A DNA stretch of 64,000 nt from Ascarosepion bandense (lineage: Eukaryota > Mollusca > Cephalopoda > Sepiida > Sepiidae): contig JBBBDQ010000310.1 of assembly GCA_037127315.1 (NCBI GenBank), positions 2,940,001-3,004,000 of the forward strand, read 5' to 3'. Positions 46,607-56,369 of the stretch are shown in pieces. Position numbers and translations under genes: made by a program. Below the pieces are notes generated by a model. It made no database searches and had not been told where the DNA came from. It saw nothing but the letters and a program-made list of their open reading frames with translations. The number at the start of each line of letters is the position of its first letter. Within the stretch, counting starts at the first letter, position 1.

Positions 46607-46912
46607 CAGTCACTTATGTGCCATACGCGATACACGCTTGGGCGATCATGTCTCAAAAGAAACATGACTGACTGGGCAGAAGACTCTCCCGCAGTAAGTT
46701 GCCATTATTTTCTGCGGTAGACTGGTTGCCAGCCAAGGCTATAGAACCCAATCTGTCCTGTTATTTAACCCATAACTGGAAGGAAGAGACAAATTAATAC
46801 CTTTTCCAAGGGTATTTGTGCGTAAGTGAATGAAAGGAATTCAACTGGAATTCGAACTCGGCTCCTCGATTTCTCGTTCCGAACTGTTATACACTGCCCC
46901 ACAACGCACATA
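46607..46912 (-). mobile_element. tRNA-derived SINE (family A), near full length
   Basis: Reverse orientation copy: cagtcacttatgtgccatac at the 3' end, then cgcttgggcgatcatgtctc, ctggttgccagccaaggcta, taacccataactggaaggaa, tgcgtaagtgaatg, ttcgaactcggctcc (B-box, reversed) and ccccacaacgcacat (A-box side). Confidence 0.88.
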
Positions 46913-46914
46913 CC

Positions 46915-47680
46915 CTGAATATATATTCTTTAGTTCTTCAATATATATATTCTTTTAATCAGGGCAAGTGCATACTACACCCGAACTATCAGGGAAGTGC
47001 AAGCCTGATTGGAGGTCCCGGGCAGTGATTTGTGTTCCTCACTATCTTATCAACATTTACTTTTTTGACTTACATTTATATACGTAACAAATTAAACTAA
47101 GCACAACTGACTATGAACAAATTTCGGATTTTTTCTTCATTCTGGGATTTTTCGTGAATTTCTTTTTGCTCATGCGAAGTCTCGAAAAATACGATATAAC
47201 ATTTTATAAAACACTAATTTTTTTTAAATTACTCAACTTTTAAAAAAAAATCTTAAATTGATTTTTAAAACTGCAGCAAAAAACTGTTAAGATGAAATGT
47301 CTTTAATCTGTATTTCGATACGTTGTATTTAATTTTCTTTAATTTTTCACGTATATTACATATGATTCATTAATGTAGATAATTAGCCTAAAGTAAAATT
47401 TATATTTTATTAATACTATTTGATGAATATTCAGAGTAGGAGCGGCTTTATCTTAGATTGGGGGTCGCACAAGATCATTGTACCAGCCTTGCTTTTAATC
47501 GTGAGTCAGTGTATTCTCCTACTCTATTAAACTCTTAAATATTTTCGGCGTTCTAGTCAGTATTAATAAAAAAACAAATTGGTAATGGTATGATTGTCCA
47601 AAAGGTTCCTTACAATATTAAAAAGGATTTCTATTCATAGACAGCTCTGTTTCGTACGGTTAGACATTCGATTGTTTTTT
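46915..47680. other. No gene recognised
   Basis: AT-rich spacer. About 46970-47040 is slightly GC-richer (ccgaactatcagggaagtgc) without recognised content. Confidence 0.4.
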
Positions 47681-47686
47681 GTTTTT

Positions 47687-47886
47687 TTTAATCATATCAC
47701 CCCGAGCAAGGCGGTAATGCCACTGATGTGCAGGGGGCTACATAGGAGTGAAAAGATTGGAAAAGAGAAAACCGGAAACCGCATCCTAAGCAGAAAACAA
47801 GGGATGAGCCTCTTCATTAGCCAGAATTGAAACCCAACCGCACTAACACCAGTCGGCGATTCTACCTCTGAGCTATGGGCACTCGG
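47687..47886 (-). mobile_element. tRNA-derived SINE (family C) with Jockey-like LINE tail
   Basis: On the minus strand the head reads tgcccatagctcagaggtag then aatcgccgactgg (A-box side) and gttgggtttcaattctggct (B-box). The middle is gaagaggctcatcccttgtt and ctcttttccaatctttt. The 3' part, tatgtagccccctgcacatc with cttgctcggggtgatatgat, is the same tail that ends the Jockey-like LINE copies at 18509 and 27349. Sharing a 3' tail is how tRNA-SINEs borrow the reverse transcriptase of a partner LINE, so this SINE was probably mobilised by that LINE. Confidence 0.88.
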
Positions 47887-47929
47887 TAGAAGAAGGTAGA
47901 CTTTTAGCGTGTGATATACCATGTAAACA

Positions 47930-47933
<4 letters not shown>

Positions 47934-47974
<41 letters not shown>
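47934..47974. repeat. (TA)n microsatellite
   Basis: TA array of about 41 bases. The sequence from 47975 to 48480 shows nothing else. Confidence 0.95.
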
Positions 47975-47977
<3 letters not shown>

Positions 47978-48485
47978 AAGTGCTGAATATAAAAAATAAA
48001 GGGCTTATTAATTTAAATGAACCTTTCAGGAAATTAACATTTCATTGGAAATATCAATTTCACAGCCCAAGTGCCCTTCTTGTATGTCCCGAGGATCGCT
48101 TGAAGGAATATAATAATAGGCTAAAGATTCAAATCCTGTAATAGACTAAGTGTTAAATTGGAGTTTGTAAAAAAATATTAACCTTTTGCAAAATTCTTAA
48201 TCATAAATTTAATTAATTTTATGTTTCTAAGAATGAATTGAAAACAATAAATTCCGTTTGCAAAAATACATTCTTTTTTCCATCAAGAATTGATTTTCGT
48301 TAATTTAGATATTTATTATGTAACACGCTTGCAATTTTTCTAGGAAAAATATCGGTTTCTTGTTTGAATCATATTTACAGTAATGTTTTATTCGGAATTG
48401 CTTTAGGATCTGATTTTTAAAAAACTGAGGTGTTCCATTTGTAATAATTTTAAGTATCCACGACACACATTAGGGCACGTTCTCT

Positions 48486-48822
48486 ACCGGTTCACACTCC
48501 ACCCATGTCTATTGAACAGGTTAAGAGGCTCATCCCTTGTTCCCTGTTTAGGATGTGGTTTCCGGCTTTCTCTTTTCCAATCTTCTCACTTTGTTTTTTT
48601 GTTTTTTGTTTTGTTTTTTTTTCAATTGGAGTAGATAGACTAAACTATCGCCCGGTTCACATTCCACCCACGTCTATTGAACAGGTTAAGAGGCTCATCC
48701 CTTGTTCCTTGTTTAGGATGTGGTTTCCGGCTTTCTCTTTTCCAATCTATTCACTATTACGTAGCCCCCTGCACATCAGTGGCGTTACCGCCTTGCTCGG
48801 GGTGATACGATTTTTTAAAAAA
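48486..48822 (+). mobile_element. Dimeric family C SINE with Jockey-like LINE tail
   Basis: Two units lie head to tail with a period of about 166 bases. Each starts (a/c)ccggttcaca(c/t)tccaccca, then gttaagaggctcatcccttg, then gtttccggctttctcttttc. The first unit ends in a G-interrupted T run (48590-48620) instead of the LINE tail. Only the second carries tacgtagccccctgcacatc and ccttgctcggggtgatacga. The tRNA A-box half of the head is missing from both. Confidence 0.85.
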
Positions 48823-48882
48823 TGACACGCGTTTCAACGCCCTTAGACTATTTTGTAAGATAACATCTCTTTCTTTCTTTTG

Positions 48883-48901
48883 CTCACTCACTCACTCACT
48901 C

Positions 48902-48951
<50 letters not shown>
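48883..48951. repeat. (CACT)n(TG)n compound microsatellite
   Basis: A short CACT run followed by a TG array of about 47 bases. Confidence 0.95.
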
Positions 48952-48955
<4 letters not shown>

Positions 48956-49540
48956 AGGTAAGTATAAAATAAATTAAATAGTTATCACATACTTTTCAAT
49001 TATTACTAACCACTGCTGTTCAATATATTGAAAAATTACCTAGTACTTAAACGATATGATTTTGGTAAAATTCTGCTACGGAATTACATAGAAATAATCT
49101 TTCATTAGTTGTTTGCAAAATACCGAATTCGTTAATCATATTACGATGAGGGGAGGGGCTGATGAAAAGCTTTTGCTATGATCCACTTCTGACAAATCGT
49201 ATTTTTAATGTTTAATTTTTTAATTCCTTTCTCGACCGAACCGAAAAAAGTTTTAGCACTCTTCGTAGTATATGGTCCAATAAAGAAAACTTTTACACGA
49301 CAAAAATTTCAGTACGTCTACGAATGTCCCTCGTGAAATGAGGGTTGAACATTAATCTCAAAACTATTTCGGTCCTCATAGTGGCTAGCTAATCCATGTT
49401 GCAAACGCCTGTTCAGGCACACCCGTGTTTGCTCAACAAATACATCTAGCCAACCTTTTGTTTATACTGAGATTATGCTGAGCGGAACCTAGTTACAGTT
49501 TCTGGGAAATAAAAATAGCATAACCTGGCCTTATCTCTAG

Positions 49541-49812
49541 TTGAACAAGCCCACTATATACAAAATCTCGATCACGATGGCTTGTGATATCCGTTTGCAC
49601 AATCATGCATGGCTTTTGATCAATTCCGTCTACTCAACTTTACTTATAAGGCTTATGTCAACCGGTATTGTCGTTTTCAAACACTTCTCAACAGTGCGGC
49701 ACGCTGGGATCGTTTCTTCGATATCATTAAGAAGTTACATCCATACAAATCGAACATGGCGAAATTGCAACGCGGGTATTATGGTCGGAATACAAACTTT
49801 CTAAGCATTTAG
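49541..49812 (+). other. Unassigned protein-like open frame
   Basis: In the frame of the ATG at 49609 the translation reads MAFDQFRLLNFTYKAYVNRY, then CRFQTLLNSAARWDRFFDII and KKLHPYKSNMAKLQRGYYGR before a stop at 49810-49812. Aromatic and basic residues are spread as in a real protein and base use is more balanced than in the surroundings. No family is recognised and no splice or promoter context is visible. It is possibly a fragment of an unrecognised transposon or retrocopy. Confidence 0.25.
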
Positions 49813-50696
49813 CATTTGATCATGACTTATATAATAAAAACGACAATGGTCAGCAGTACACGAAATATTCACAATTTTGCCAAGATTACTTTATAAATTT
49901 TAACTGACATTTATTTAAACGGTTAATCCGGTACGAGGCGAAACTCATCAAAACGCTCAGCTGGCAACCCTTTGTCCTTATTTACACACACGCTTTTACA
50001 CTGACACACGTTGAAAGATTGTCGTCACGACCTATTTCCCAAAATCAATATTCTGGTGTTTGATCATTAAAATACTGCTTTTTTAGAAATAGATGAGATC
50101 GAAAATTTTTCAGCACTCCATCGTAAATATTATGTGTATTTTCAGTAAGTAAATTATCTCATCAATTTTGGAAATGTGCTTGTTCTTTCGTTTCGAACAA
50201 GAACTAATAAGTTCTTTTCAATAGAACTAAATTTCCGCTGCCTCTTTTTCTGTGTTGACTCATTCGAACATTGGTTTAACTGAATAAGCTATTGTTCTCG
50301 AAAAGACTTTAACCTTTTTTTCTGGAGAATAACTGTAAAATACGTTGAGTGAGATTTAAAAAAGAAAAAATCTTTGCATTGAAAGAATTAAGAATATATT
50401 CGAAATTAACATTCCTTATGAAAAAATATGCGCCATCTTGACTAACGTTGCTTCCAATCACTTGATTTTTTTTCTTATCTATATAATGAATTATTAAACA
50501 TGAATATTGCACTAAAATTTTTTCAATCTTTTCTTTTATCACGAGAAATGTCAGCTTAGAAAAAAAGTACTAATGATTCATCATTTAAGCATCTACTTAA
50601 ATACACACACATATTTCTTTATTTCGTTTTTGAATTTGATGAATCCTAGAAAGGCGAAACGCGTAATCAAATATACTTCCAATGGAATGTTTTTCC

Positions 50697-50699
<3 letters not shown>
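49813..50699. other. No gene recognised
   Basis: AT-rich spacer. gaaaggcgaaacgcgtaatc near 50650 and tcgtcgacgcgtttcgtcct near 33930 share an ACGCGTTTCG-type word in opposite orientation, perhaps part of a further dispersed family. Confidence 0.35.

Positions 50700-50727
<28 letters not shown>
50700..50727. repeat. (GATA)n microsatellite
   Basis: Seven GATA units. Confidence 0.93.
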
Positions 50728-50728
<1 letters not shown>

Positions 50729-50729
50729 A

Positions 50730-52140
50730 CTTGTACAATGAGTTATGAGCATAATAATTTGGATTCTTTATTGTAAATAAAACATTGATTGCACAAGTAA
50801 TATGCAACTTAATTATGCGATTATGCCTAACTCATAAAAAATATAGATTTTATGAGCATCTGATATTCATAGACAAAGATTAACTATTGCATGATCGTAT
50901 CTTCCTCACAATCGCTAAAATGTGTCTATGAATATCATATACTTGCAATATTATGCTTAAAATATTATGCGAATGTGAGTTTCTGTTTCTGGATGTGATT
51001 ATATGGCTTCTGATTATTAAGAAAAACTTATTAACGCTTCTTTGTAGGTGTACATAGTTTGTTTTAAAATTATTCAATAAACAGATTTTACTTGCTATGT
51101 CATTTTTATATTGAAGCATCTCGAACAATTACTGTTTAAATTGAAATATAAAAGAATAACTTTCAAAGCTAATATAAAACTTTAACTAACTAGCTATCTA
51201 AAGGTTATTATTAACGAAGAAATACTCTTGATATCTAGTCTGTAATTTGCTTAAGAAGATGGCGTCACTTTAACATATTCACCAGATTATGTTAATCTAT
51301 GAAAAAATAGCATACGTTTTGTAGATTACTGAAATGTTGATTAGATAAACTTATTGTCTTTGCCTATTCTCCTAAGATAAGCTAGTATTTGCTGTAAGAA
51401 CAGTTTTAACAATGTAAATAATGTAAACTTAATGACCTAACTTATTTTCATTATATCAAATACTTTCTTTTTGTCTGGTTCTTTTACAATGATGACTTTC
51501 GTTCAGAGAAATAATTATTGTTAGTTCATACACAGGCGACAGGTGAATAAATCAGAATGAACTGTTAAATGGGGTAGCTGTTGAGCTGATGCACCTTACT
51601 TGCTAGCTTGTTTCGCCACAGGCTGTGATAATTGAAGTAGCAACTGCGATGTACATGAAATAATAACGAGTTCGAATTTTATTCAAAGAAAATGCTTAAC
51701 TTAATTTTCTGAAAATAACGGCTGTACAACCAAATTATTAAGCATAATTAGAATTGAGCCTATGTCATTTGTTGCGATTAGTATTAATTATTTTGTAAGA
51801 AGCATGCAAATAAGTCATATATAAATTTTAAAACGTCAATAAAGGTTAAAGTTTAGCATGCTAAACCAACATAATTGCTAGTGCGTTCATTCTATTCCCT
51901 TTGAATGTGGCGTTTGTGTCAAAACTGGATCGGTGCAATAAATACAAGAAGCATTTTAATTGCATGGCTACGTTCATGTACCAGCTAACGAGAATCTAGT
52001 CTTTCACCCATTTTAGACTACCCTGGGGAGTATAATGTCACATCCATAACAAGCTCTGTTTTGCTGCTGTGGTTTTGATAGCAAGTATGTTTGAGCAAAT
52101 TGATGTTGACAGCCCAAAGCTCAACCAGTTTGGAATTCAA
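50730..52140. other. No gene recognised
   Basis: AT-rich. An isolated B-box-like gagttcgaattttattc near 51670 has no convincing A-box partner. Confidence 0.35.
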
Positions 52141-52144
52141 AGTT

Positions 52145-52350
52145 CTTGTTCTGCTAAACTGTTTACCAACCAAGGCTAGATATCTCAGGCTTCACAGCTA
52201 TTTAATCCATAGATGGGAGAATGAGAGATGAAGCCATGTCTTTGACAAGAATGAAAATGAACGCAACAAATTCGGTTGTAATTTGAACTCTGCGTGTCGA
52301 TTCCACTTTCCACGCCCCAAAACTCTCCGCCACGCGCACACCCAACAAAT
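52145..52350 (-). mobile_element. Family A SINE, diverged partial copy
   Basis: tttaccaaccaaggctagat, ttaatccatagatgggagaa and ttgaactctgcgtgtcgatt, then ccacgcgcacaccca, follow the reversed family A order from the ggcaacc block to the head. A sister at 59325-59405 shares the preceding tttggaattca and accaaccacgactagaaag variants, so these two may be a subfamily. Confidence 0.65.
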
Positions 52351-52434
52351 ACTTAAAAGCTGGCTTATGCGACTCTCTTAAAAACTACAGCATGCGGCAA
52401 CACACATATATTAACCTTTGTTTGTTTGTTTGTG

Positions 52435-52437
<3 letters not shown>

Positions 52438-52487
<50 letters not shown>
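52438..52487. repeat. (TG)n microsatellite
   Basis: TG array of about 50 bases. The sequence from 52490 to 53235 shows nothing else. Confidence 0.95.
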
Positions 52488-53235
52488 AAGTTGGCTTGTA
52501 TATACGTGACACCTGCGTCTTTGCAGCATCCAATGACCTCGACTGGTTCTTCTTTTTGTCTAAATATTGTTCTTGCTGAAAGAGTGGGATTGGTCCAGTG
52601 CAACGTCTTTCTTCACACTATAAAAATCTCAGGCACAGGAAATGCTTAATACCGTAAGTTACAACTGAGTCTTGAAACAATCCTCTTCTTGCGGTGGTCA
52701 AGCTCGACAACTCGAGAGAGCATCATCATCATATGTAACAACAGTATTTTAATTCATCTGATTTGAATTAATTTCGTTATGTGACAGCACAATTTTAATT
52801 TGTGTTTTCTTTTTCCGCGTGCATGTCTTTTGTTTTGTTTTGTTTTATTTTGATTTGGAAGTGTCAATGTATGCATAAGCATGCTTCCGTGAATAACAGA
52901 ATAAGTAAATATGCATATCAGTCTTCAATTTATCAAACCATCGTAAAACACATTGGGTATCTGTGTTTATTTGAAGTGGAAGTAGCAGAATATTTGCTAT
53001 CATCATTATTACAACCATTTCCTATTACCTAAAAACTATTACAGATTCTTATTTTATACTTTCAGAATAGCATTATACCTAATCATATTTTAACACAATA
53101 AAAATTAGTAATCGTAAAATTTTCGACTATAATTGTACAATGTTTATATATCTGAAAGTTATTTCATTCAGAAATGAATCAACGTTTTCAAAGATCGATA
53201 TAAATTGTTAGCTCTCAAAATTCTATATACAAACA

Positions 53236-54112
53236 ATCCTTTTGGTATCCGTTTTAAGAAGAAAATGCATTTGCCATAACTGTTAAGAAGAGAATCATTT
53301 CATCATACCTGTAAGAAGAAAAGGCTTTCATCATCTATTTTAAGAAGAAAATCCTTTCATTATACCTGTAAGAAGAAAAGGCTTTCATCATCTATTTTAA
53401 GAAGAAAATCTTTTCATTATACCTGTAAGAAGAAAAGGCTTTCATCATCCCTTTTAAGTAAAAAAATCCTTTCACTATACCAGGTAATCATACAATTCTT
53501 TCGCCATCCCTGTTAAGAAGAAAATTCTTTCACTATCCCTTCTAAGAAAAAATCCTTTTATTATTCCTTCTAACAAGAAAATTTATTCATCATAACTGTT
53601 AAGAAGAACCTTCTTTCAATATCTGATTTAAGAATAATATTCTTTCACAATACATTTTCAGAAAGAAAATCCTCTCACTATTCCTTCTAAGAAAATAATC
53701 TGTTCATTATCTCTTCTAAGAAGAAAATTATTTCACTCTCTACTAATAAAAAATCATTTCATTATCCCTTCTAAAGGAGAAAAACATTTCATTATCCCCT
53801 TAAGAAGATCATTTCGCTATCCTTTCTAAACATAAATTCTTTTTATTATCCCTTCTAAGACGAAAATCTTTTTATTATCCATTCTAAGAATAACATTCTT
53901 TATTATTCTTTCTAAGAAGCAAATCCTTTCGCGATACCTTCCAAGAAAAAATCTTTTGATATACCTTGTAAGAAAAAAATTCTTTATTATCCCTTCTGGA
54001 AAGAAAATCATTTCAATTTCCCTTTTTAAAAGAAAATGCTTTTATTACCCCTTCTGAGAAGAAAATGCTTTCATTATCCCTTTTAAGTAGAAAACCATTT
54101 CAGCATCCTTGT
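53236..54112. repeat. ~30 bp minisatellite, about 28 degenerate units
   Basis: Units of about 28-33 bases repeat over nearly 880 bases. The consensus is close to ccttctaagaagaaaatc then ctttcattat. The left third uses a two-unit higher-order form (acctgtaagaagaaaaggct then ttcatcatctattttaagaa) repeated three times between about 53300 and 53450. The near-palindromic cttctaagaag core recurs in most units. Short frames through the array are repeat translation. Confidence 0.9.
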
Positions 54113-54114
54113 TG

Positions 54115-55015
54115 AAATCTGAGAATATATTATCGAACGGTAGTTTGTCGGTGTAATCACTTTTTTTTTAAATGACATCGTCATACGCCAGAAAACATTG
54201 TTAACAAATATAGATTTAACGAGATTCATAGTAAAATGGCATAAATAACCATGATAGAAATTCAAGTAGAATTAACCGCCTTTGCTTTGCAAGATGTTAA
54301 ACTTTCGCCCATTCCGTGCATTTTTCAAAATATTCCCATAAGTTATATTCATTTTCTTAATACATTACGATGCTAGTTCAATAAAATCCTGACCAATTCA
54401 TAAGATATAATTTGCATTATCTAAAACGTTATGTTGGAAACAAACTACTTCATTAAATTTGTGACTCTAGTTTAAAAATCTGGATATTCTTTTACCCGAG
54501 TTTTGCAGTAAAAATTTCAGGCGAGATGTAAGAAAATTTTGAAAGGAAATAACATTGTCTTCTACCTCAACTGCTAAGATACACTGTAAATTCCTTTTGA
54601 AGCTTGTTATTTTCATGTTTTCTGTGAGCATATTAAATAACGTAAGTAACAGTCTCCAAGGAAAAAACTAAAGGAGGCGTGAATTTGTGAAGAGCCGAAT
54701 CAATGGAAAGGAGAGCAAAACTAAGTTGAGAGTAAATAATCATCTGAGATTTCTTTCGACGTTTTTAACTCTAGAAAAACACGATATGTAGCTTCATTTG
54801 AGAATGTAAACTATATATTCAATATATACCATAAAGATGTATGTATACGCGTACAAATATATTGTATATATGTATGCAAATAGATGGATTAGCGAAATTT
54901 ACGCAAAGAATACTTTTTTAAGTATACCGCTTTAATTAATTAAAAAATATTTGTCTGTAAGTGCCATAGAACAGTGATATCTACTGAAGAAAATCAGCAG
55001 CTTTAACACATTTCA
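54115..55015. other. No gene recognised
   Basis: AT-rich spacer before the palindrome cluster. Confidence 0.4.
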
Positions 55016-55019
55016 CAAG

Positions 55020-55068
55020 CATACATACAAGTTATATATATATATATATATATAACTTGTATGTATGT
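55020..55068. repeat. Perfect 49 bp palindrome around a (TA)n core
   Basis: catacatacaagttatata is matched by its exact reverse complement tatataacttgtatgtatg around a central TA run. Confidence 0.92.
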
Positions 55069-55240
55069 TTGACTATAGTATTTACGCTCTCACACCCTGA
55101 TTGAGCACTCTGGAAGAGTGGGAGGCTTTGTAAACAGTAGCTACCCCGGCATATACGCATCGCTCATTCGATAATGAATTAGAGCACTCCCTAGCTATTG
55201 GGTATGATTATATGCGCTAAAAAGCCTGCCTTCTTCTGCC

Positions 55241-55384
55241 GGACGCTCGTGGCCTAAGGGTAGAATCGCCGACTGACGCCGATTTGGTCGGGTTTCAATC
55301 CTGGGTTAGGAAGCGAACGGATTCTAAGCCGTACTGATGAGCTGTAATACAGCGAAACAGATCTGTCTGCGGATGACTATACTA
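55241..55384 (+). mobile_element. tRNA-derived SINE (family B), plus copy of a tail-to-tail pair
   Basis: gctcgtggcctaagggtaga then atcgccgactg is the A-box side and ggtcgggtttcaatcctggg the B-box. The body is ccgtactgatgagctgtaat, acagcgaaacaga and gcggatgactatac, then TA. The head shares its A-box stretch (gtagaatcgccgactg) with family C, but the tail is different. Confidence 0.88.
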
Positions 55385-55390
55385 TATATA

Positions 55391-55537
55391 TATTAGTCAT
55401 CCACATACAAGCCTGTTTTGCTGTATCACAGCTCATCAGCGTAGCTAGACATATCCACTTGCTTCTGGCCGAGATCGAAACTCGACCGATTAGGTGTCAG
55501 TCGGAGTCGCTACTCCCTAAGCCATAGGCGCATGGAA
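55391..55537 (-). mobile_element. tRNA-derived SINE (family B), minus copy of a tail-to-tail pair
   Basis: tagtcatccacatacaagcc, tgttttgctgtatcacagct, catcagcgtagc, then gagatcgaaactcgaccgat (reversed B-box) and tccctaagccataggcg (reversed A-box). Its 3' end is separated from that of the plus copy only by a TA run, so the pair forms an inverted repeat of about 300 bases. Confidence 0.87.
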
Positions 55538-55666
55538 CCAGGGAAGGGAAATTTTAACGCAGTGTATATATATATCTATAGTATTGATTTGTAATAGTTT
55601 TTGGTTTCAAGATTGTTGCTTGTTTAAGTATTCTTACTGATAAAAGGACTGGAGATAGAGCGTTGA

Positions 55667-56019
55667 TAGTTTAGTGCAAATAGTTTGTCACTTTAACTGA
55701 GCAGATAGATTCATACCGATTTCGAAGTTTCGTGAGGACACTGTTATGATATCTTCACTCGTCTGGACTATTTTTTCTGTTGTTGAGTCCCGATTTCAAT
55801 TCCTTTTTATAAAAAGAAAATCTGCCAATCACAAGCGACACCGCTCCCAGAAAATATCAAATAATACCAAGTTTCTTATAAATAAGAATGGAAATCGAGA
55901 CTCAACAGCAGCGGAAACACAGCCCCGACGAGTGAAGACATCATAACAGTGTCCTCACAAAACTTCGAAGTCGGCATGAACCTGCTCAGTTAAAGTGACA
56001 AATCATTTGCACTTAACTA
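55667..56019. mobile_element. Foldback element with ~145 bp arms
   Basis: The left arm (55667-55811) starts tagtttagtgcaaatagttt, then gtcactttaactgagcag. The right arm (55878-56019), reversed, starts tagttaagtgcaaatgattt, then gtcactttaactgagcag. Both continue through cgaagttt(c/t)gtgaggacac, tgttatgat(a/g)tcttcactcg and ttgttgagtc(c/t)cgattt(c/g/a). The two arms are separated by about 66 bases. There are TA dinucleotides at both outer edges. A 66-codon frame across it is a by-product. It fits a MITE or foldback transposon; the transposase source is unknown. Confidence 0.85.
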
Positions 56020-56128
56020 TATATATATATATGCCAAAACTAAGGTATTTTGTTTTATATTTTAACCTGAATGCATTTTAATGATTTTTCTATTTTATGT
56101 TTCTTACTTTCATTCTCATTATATATAT

Positions 56129-56129
56129 A

Positions 56130-56199
<70 letters not shown>

Positions 56200-56207
56200 C
56201 ACGCGCG
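56129..56207. repeat. (TG)n microsatellite with CG-rich end
   Basis: TG array to about 56192, then gcgcgcacacgcgcgc, directly against the Penelope-like tail. Confidence 0.93.
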
Positions 56208-56368
56208 CAGGTCTCATTAAAAAAGACAGACAAGATATTATCATTAAGATTTTTTATATAGTTTTTCATATGTTCGTAAAATATATTTCATGTGTTCGTA
56301 TAATTTTTTGGCAATGTCAATCTTCTCGTCAGTTTTGTGGTGGTGTGGCCAATGTAACTTCACTAGGC
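56208..56368 (-). mobile_element. Penelope-like element, inverted 3' fragment (GIY-YIG end)
   Basis: On the minus strand the fragment starts with the GIY-YIG endonuclease signature SYIGHTTTKLTRRLTLPKN and runs through the terminal region (cgaacacatgaaatatattt, aaaaatcttaatgataatat) to ttaatgagacctg. The same bases, in opposite orientation and more complete, end the neighbouring element at 56370-57390. Confidence 0.75.
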
Positions 56369-56369
56369 C

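Noticed and set aside
55746..55946. 66-codon frame inside the foldback element
   Set aside because: It spans the loop and parts of both arms; a by-product of the palindrome, with no protein resemblance.
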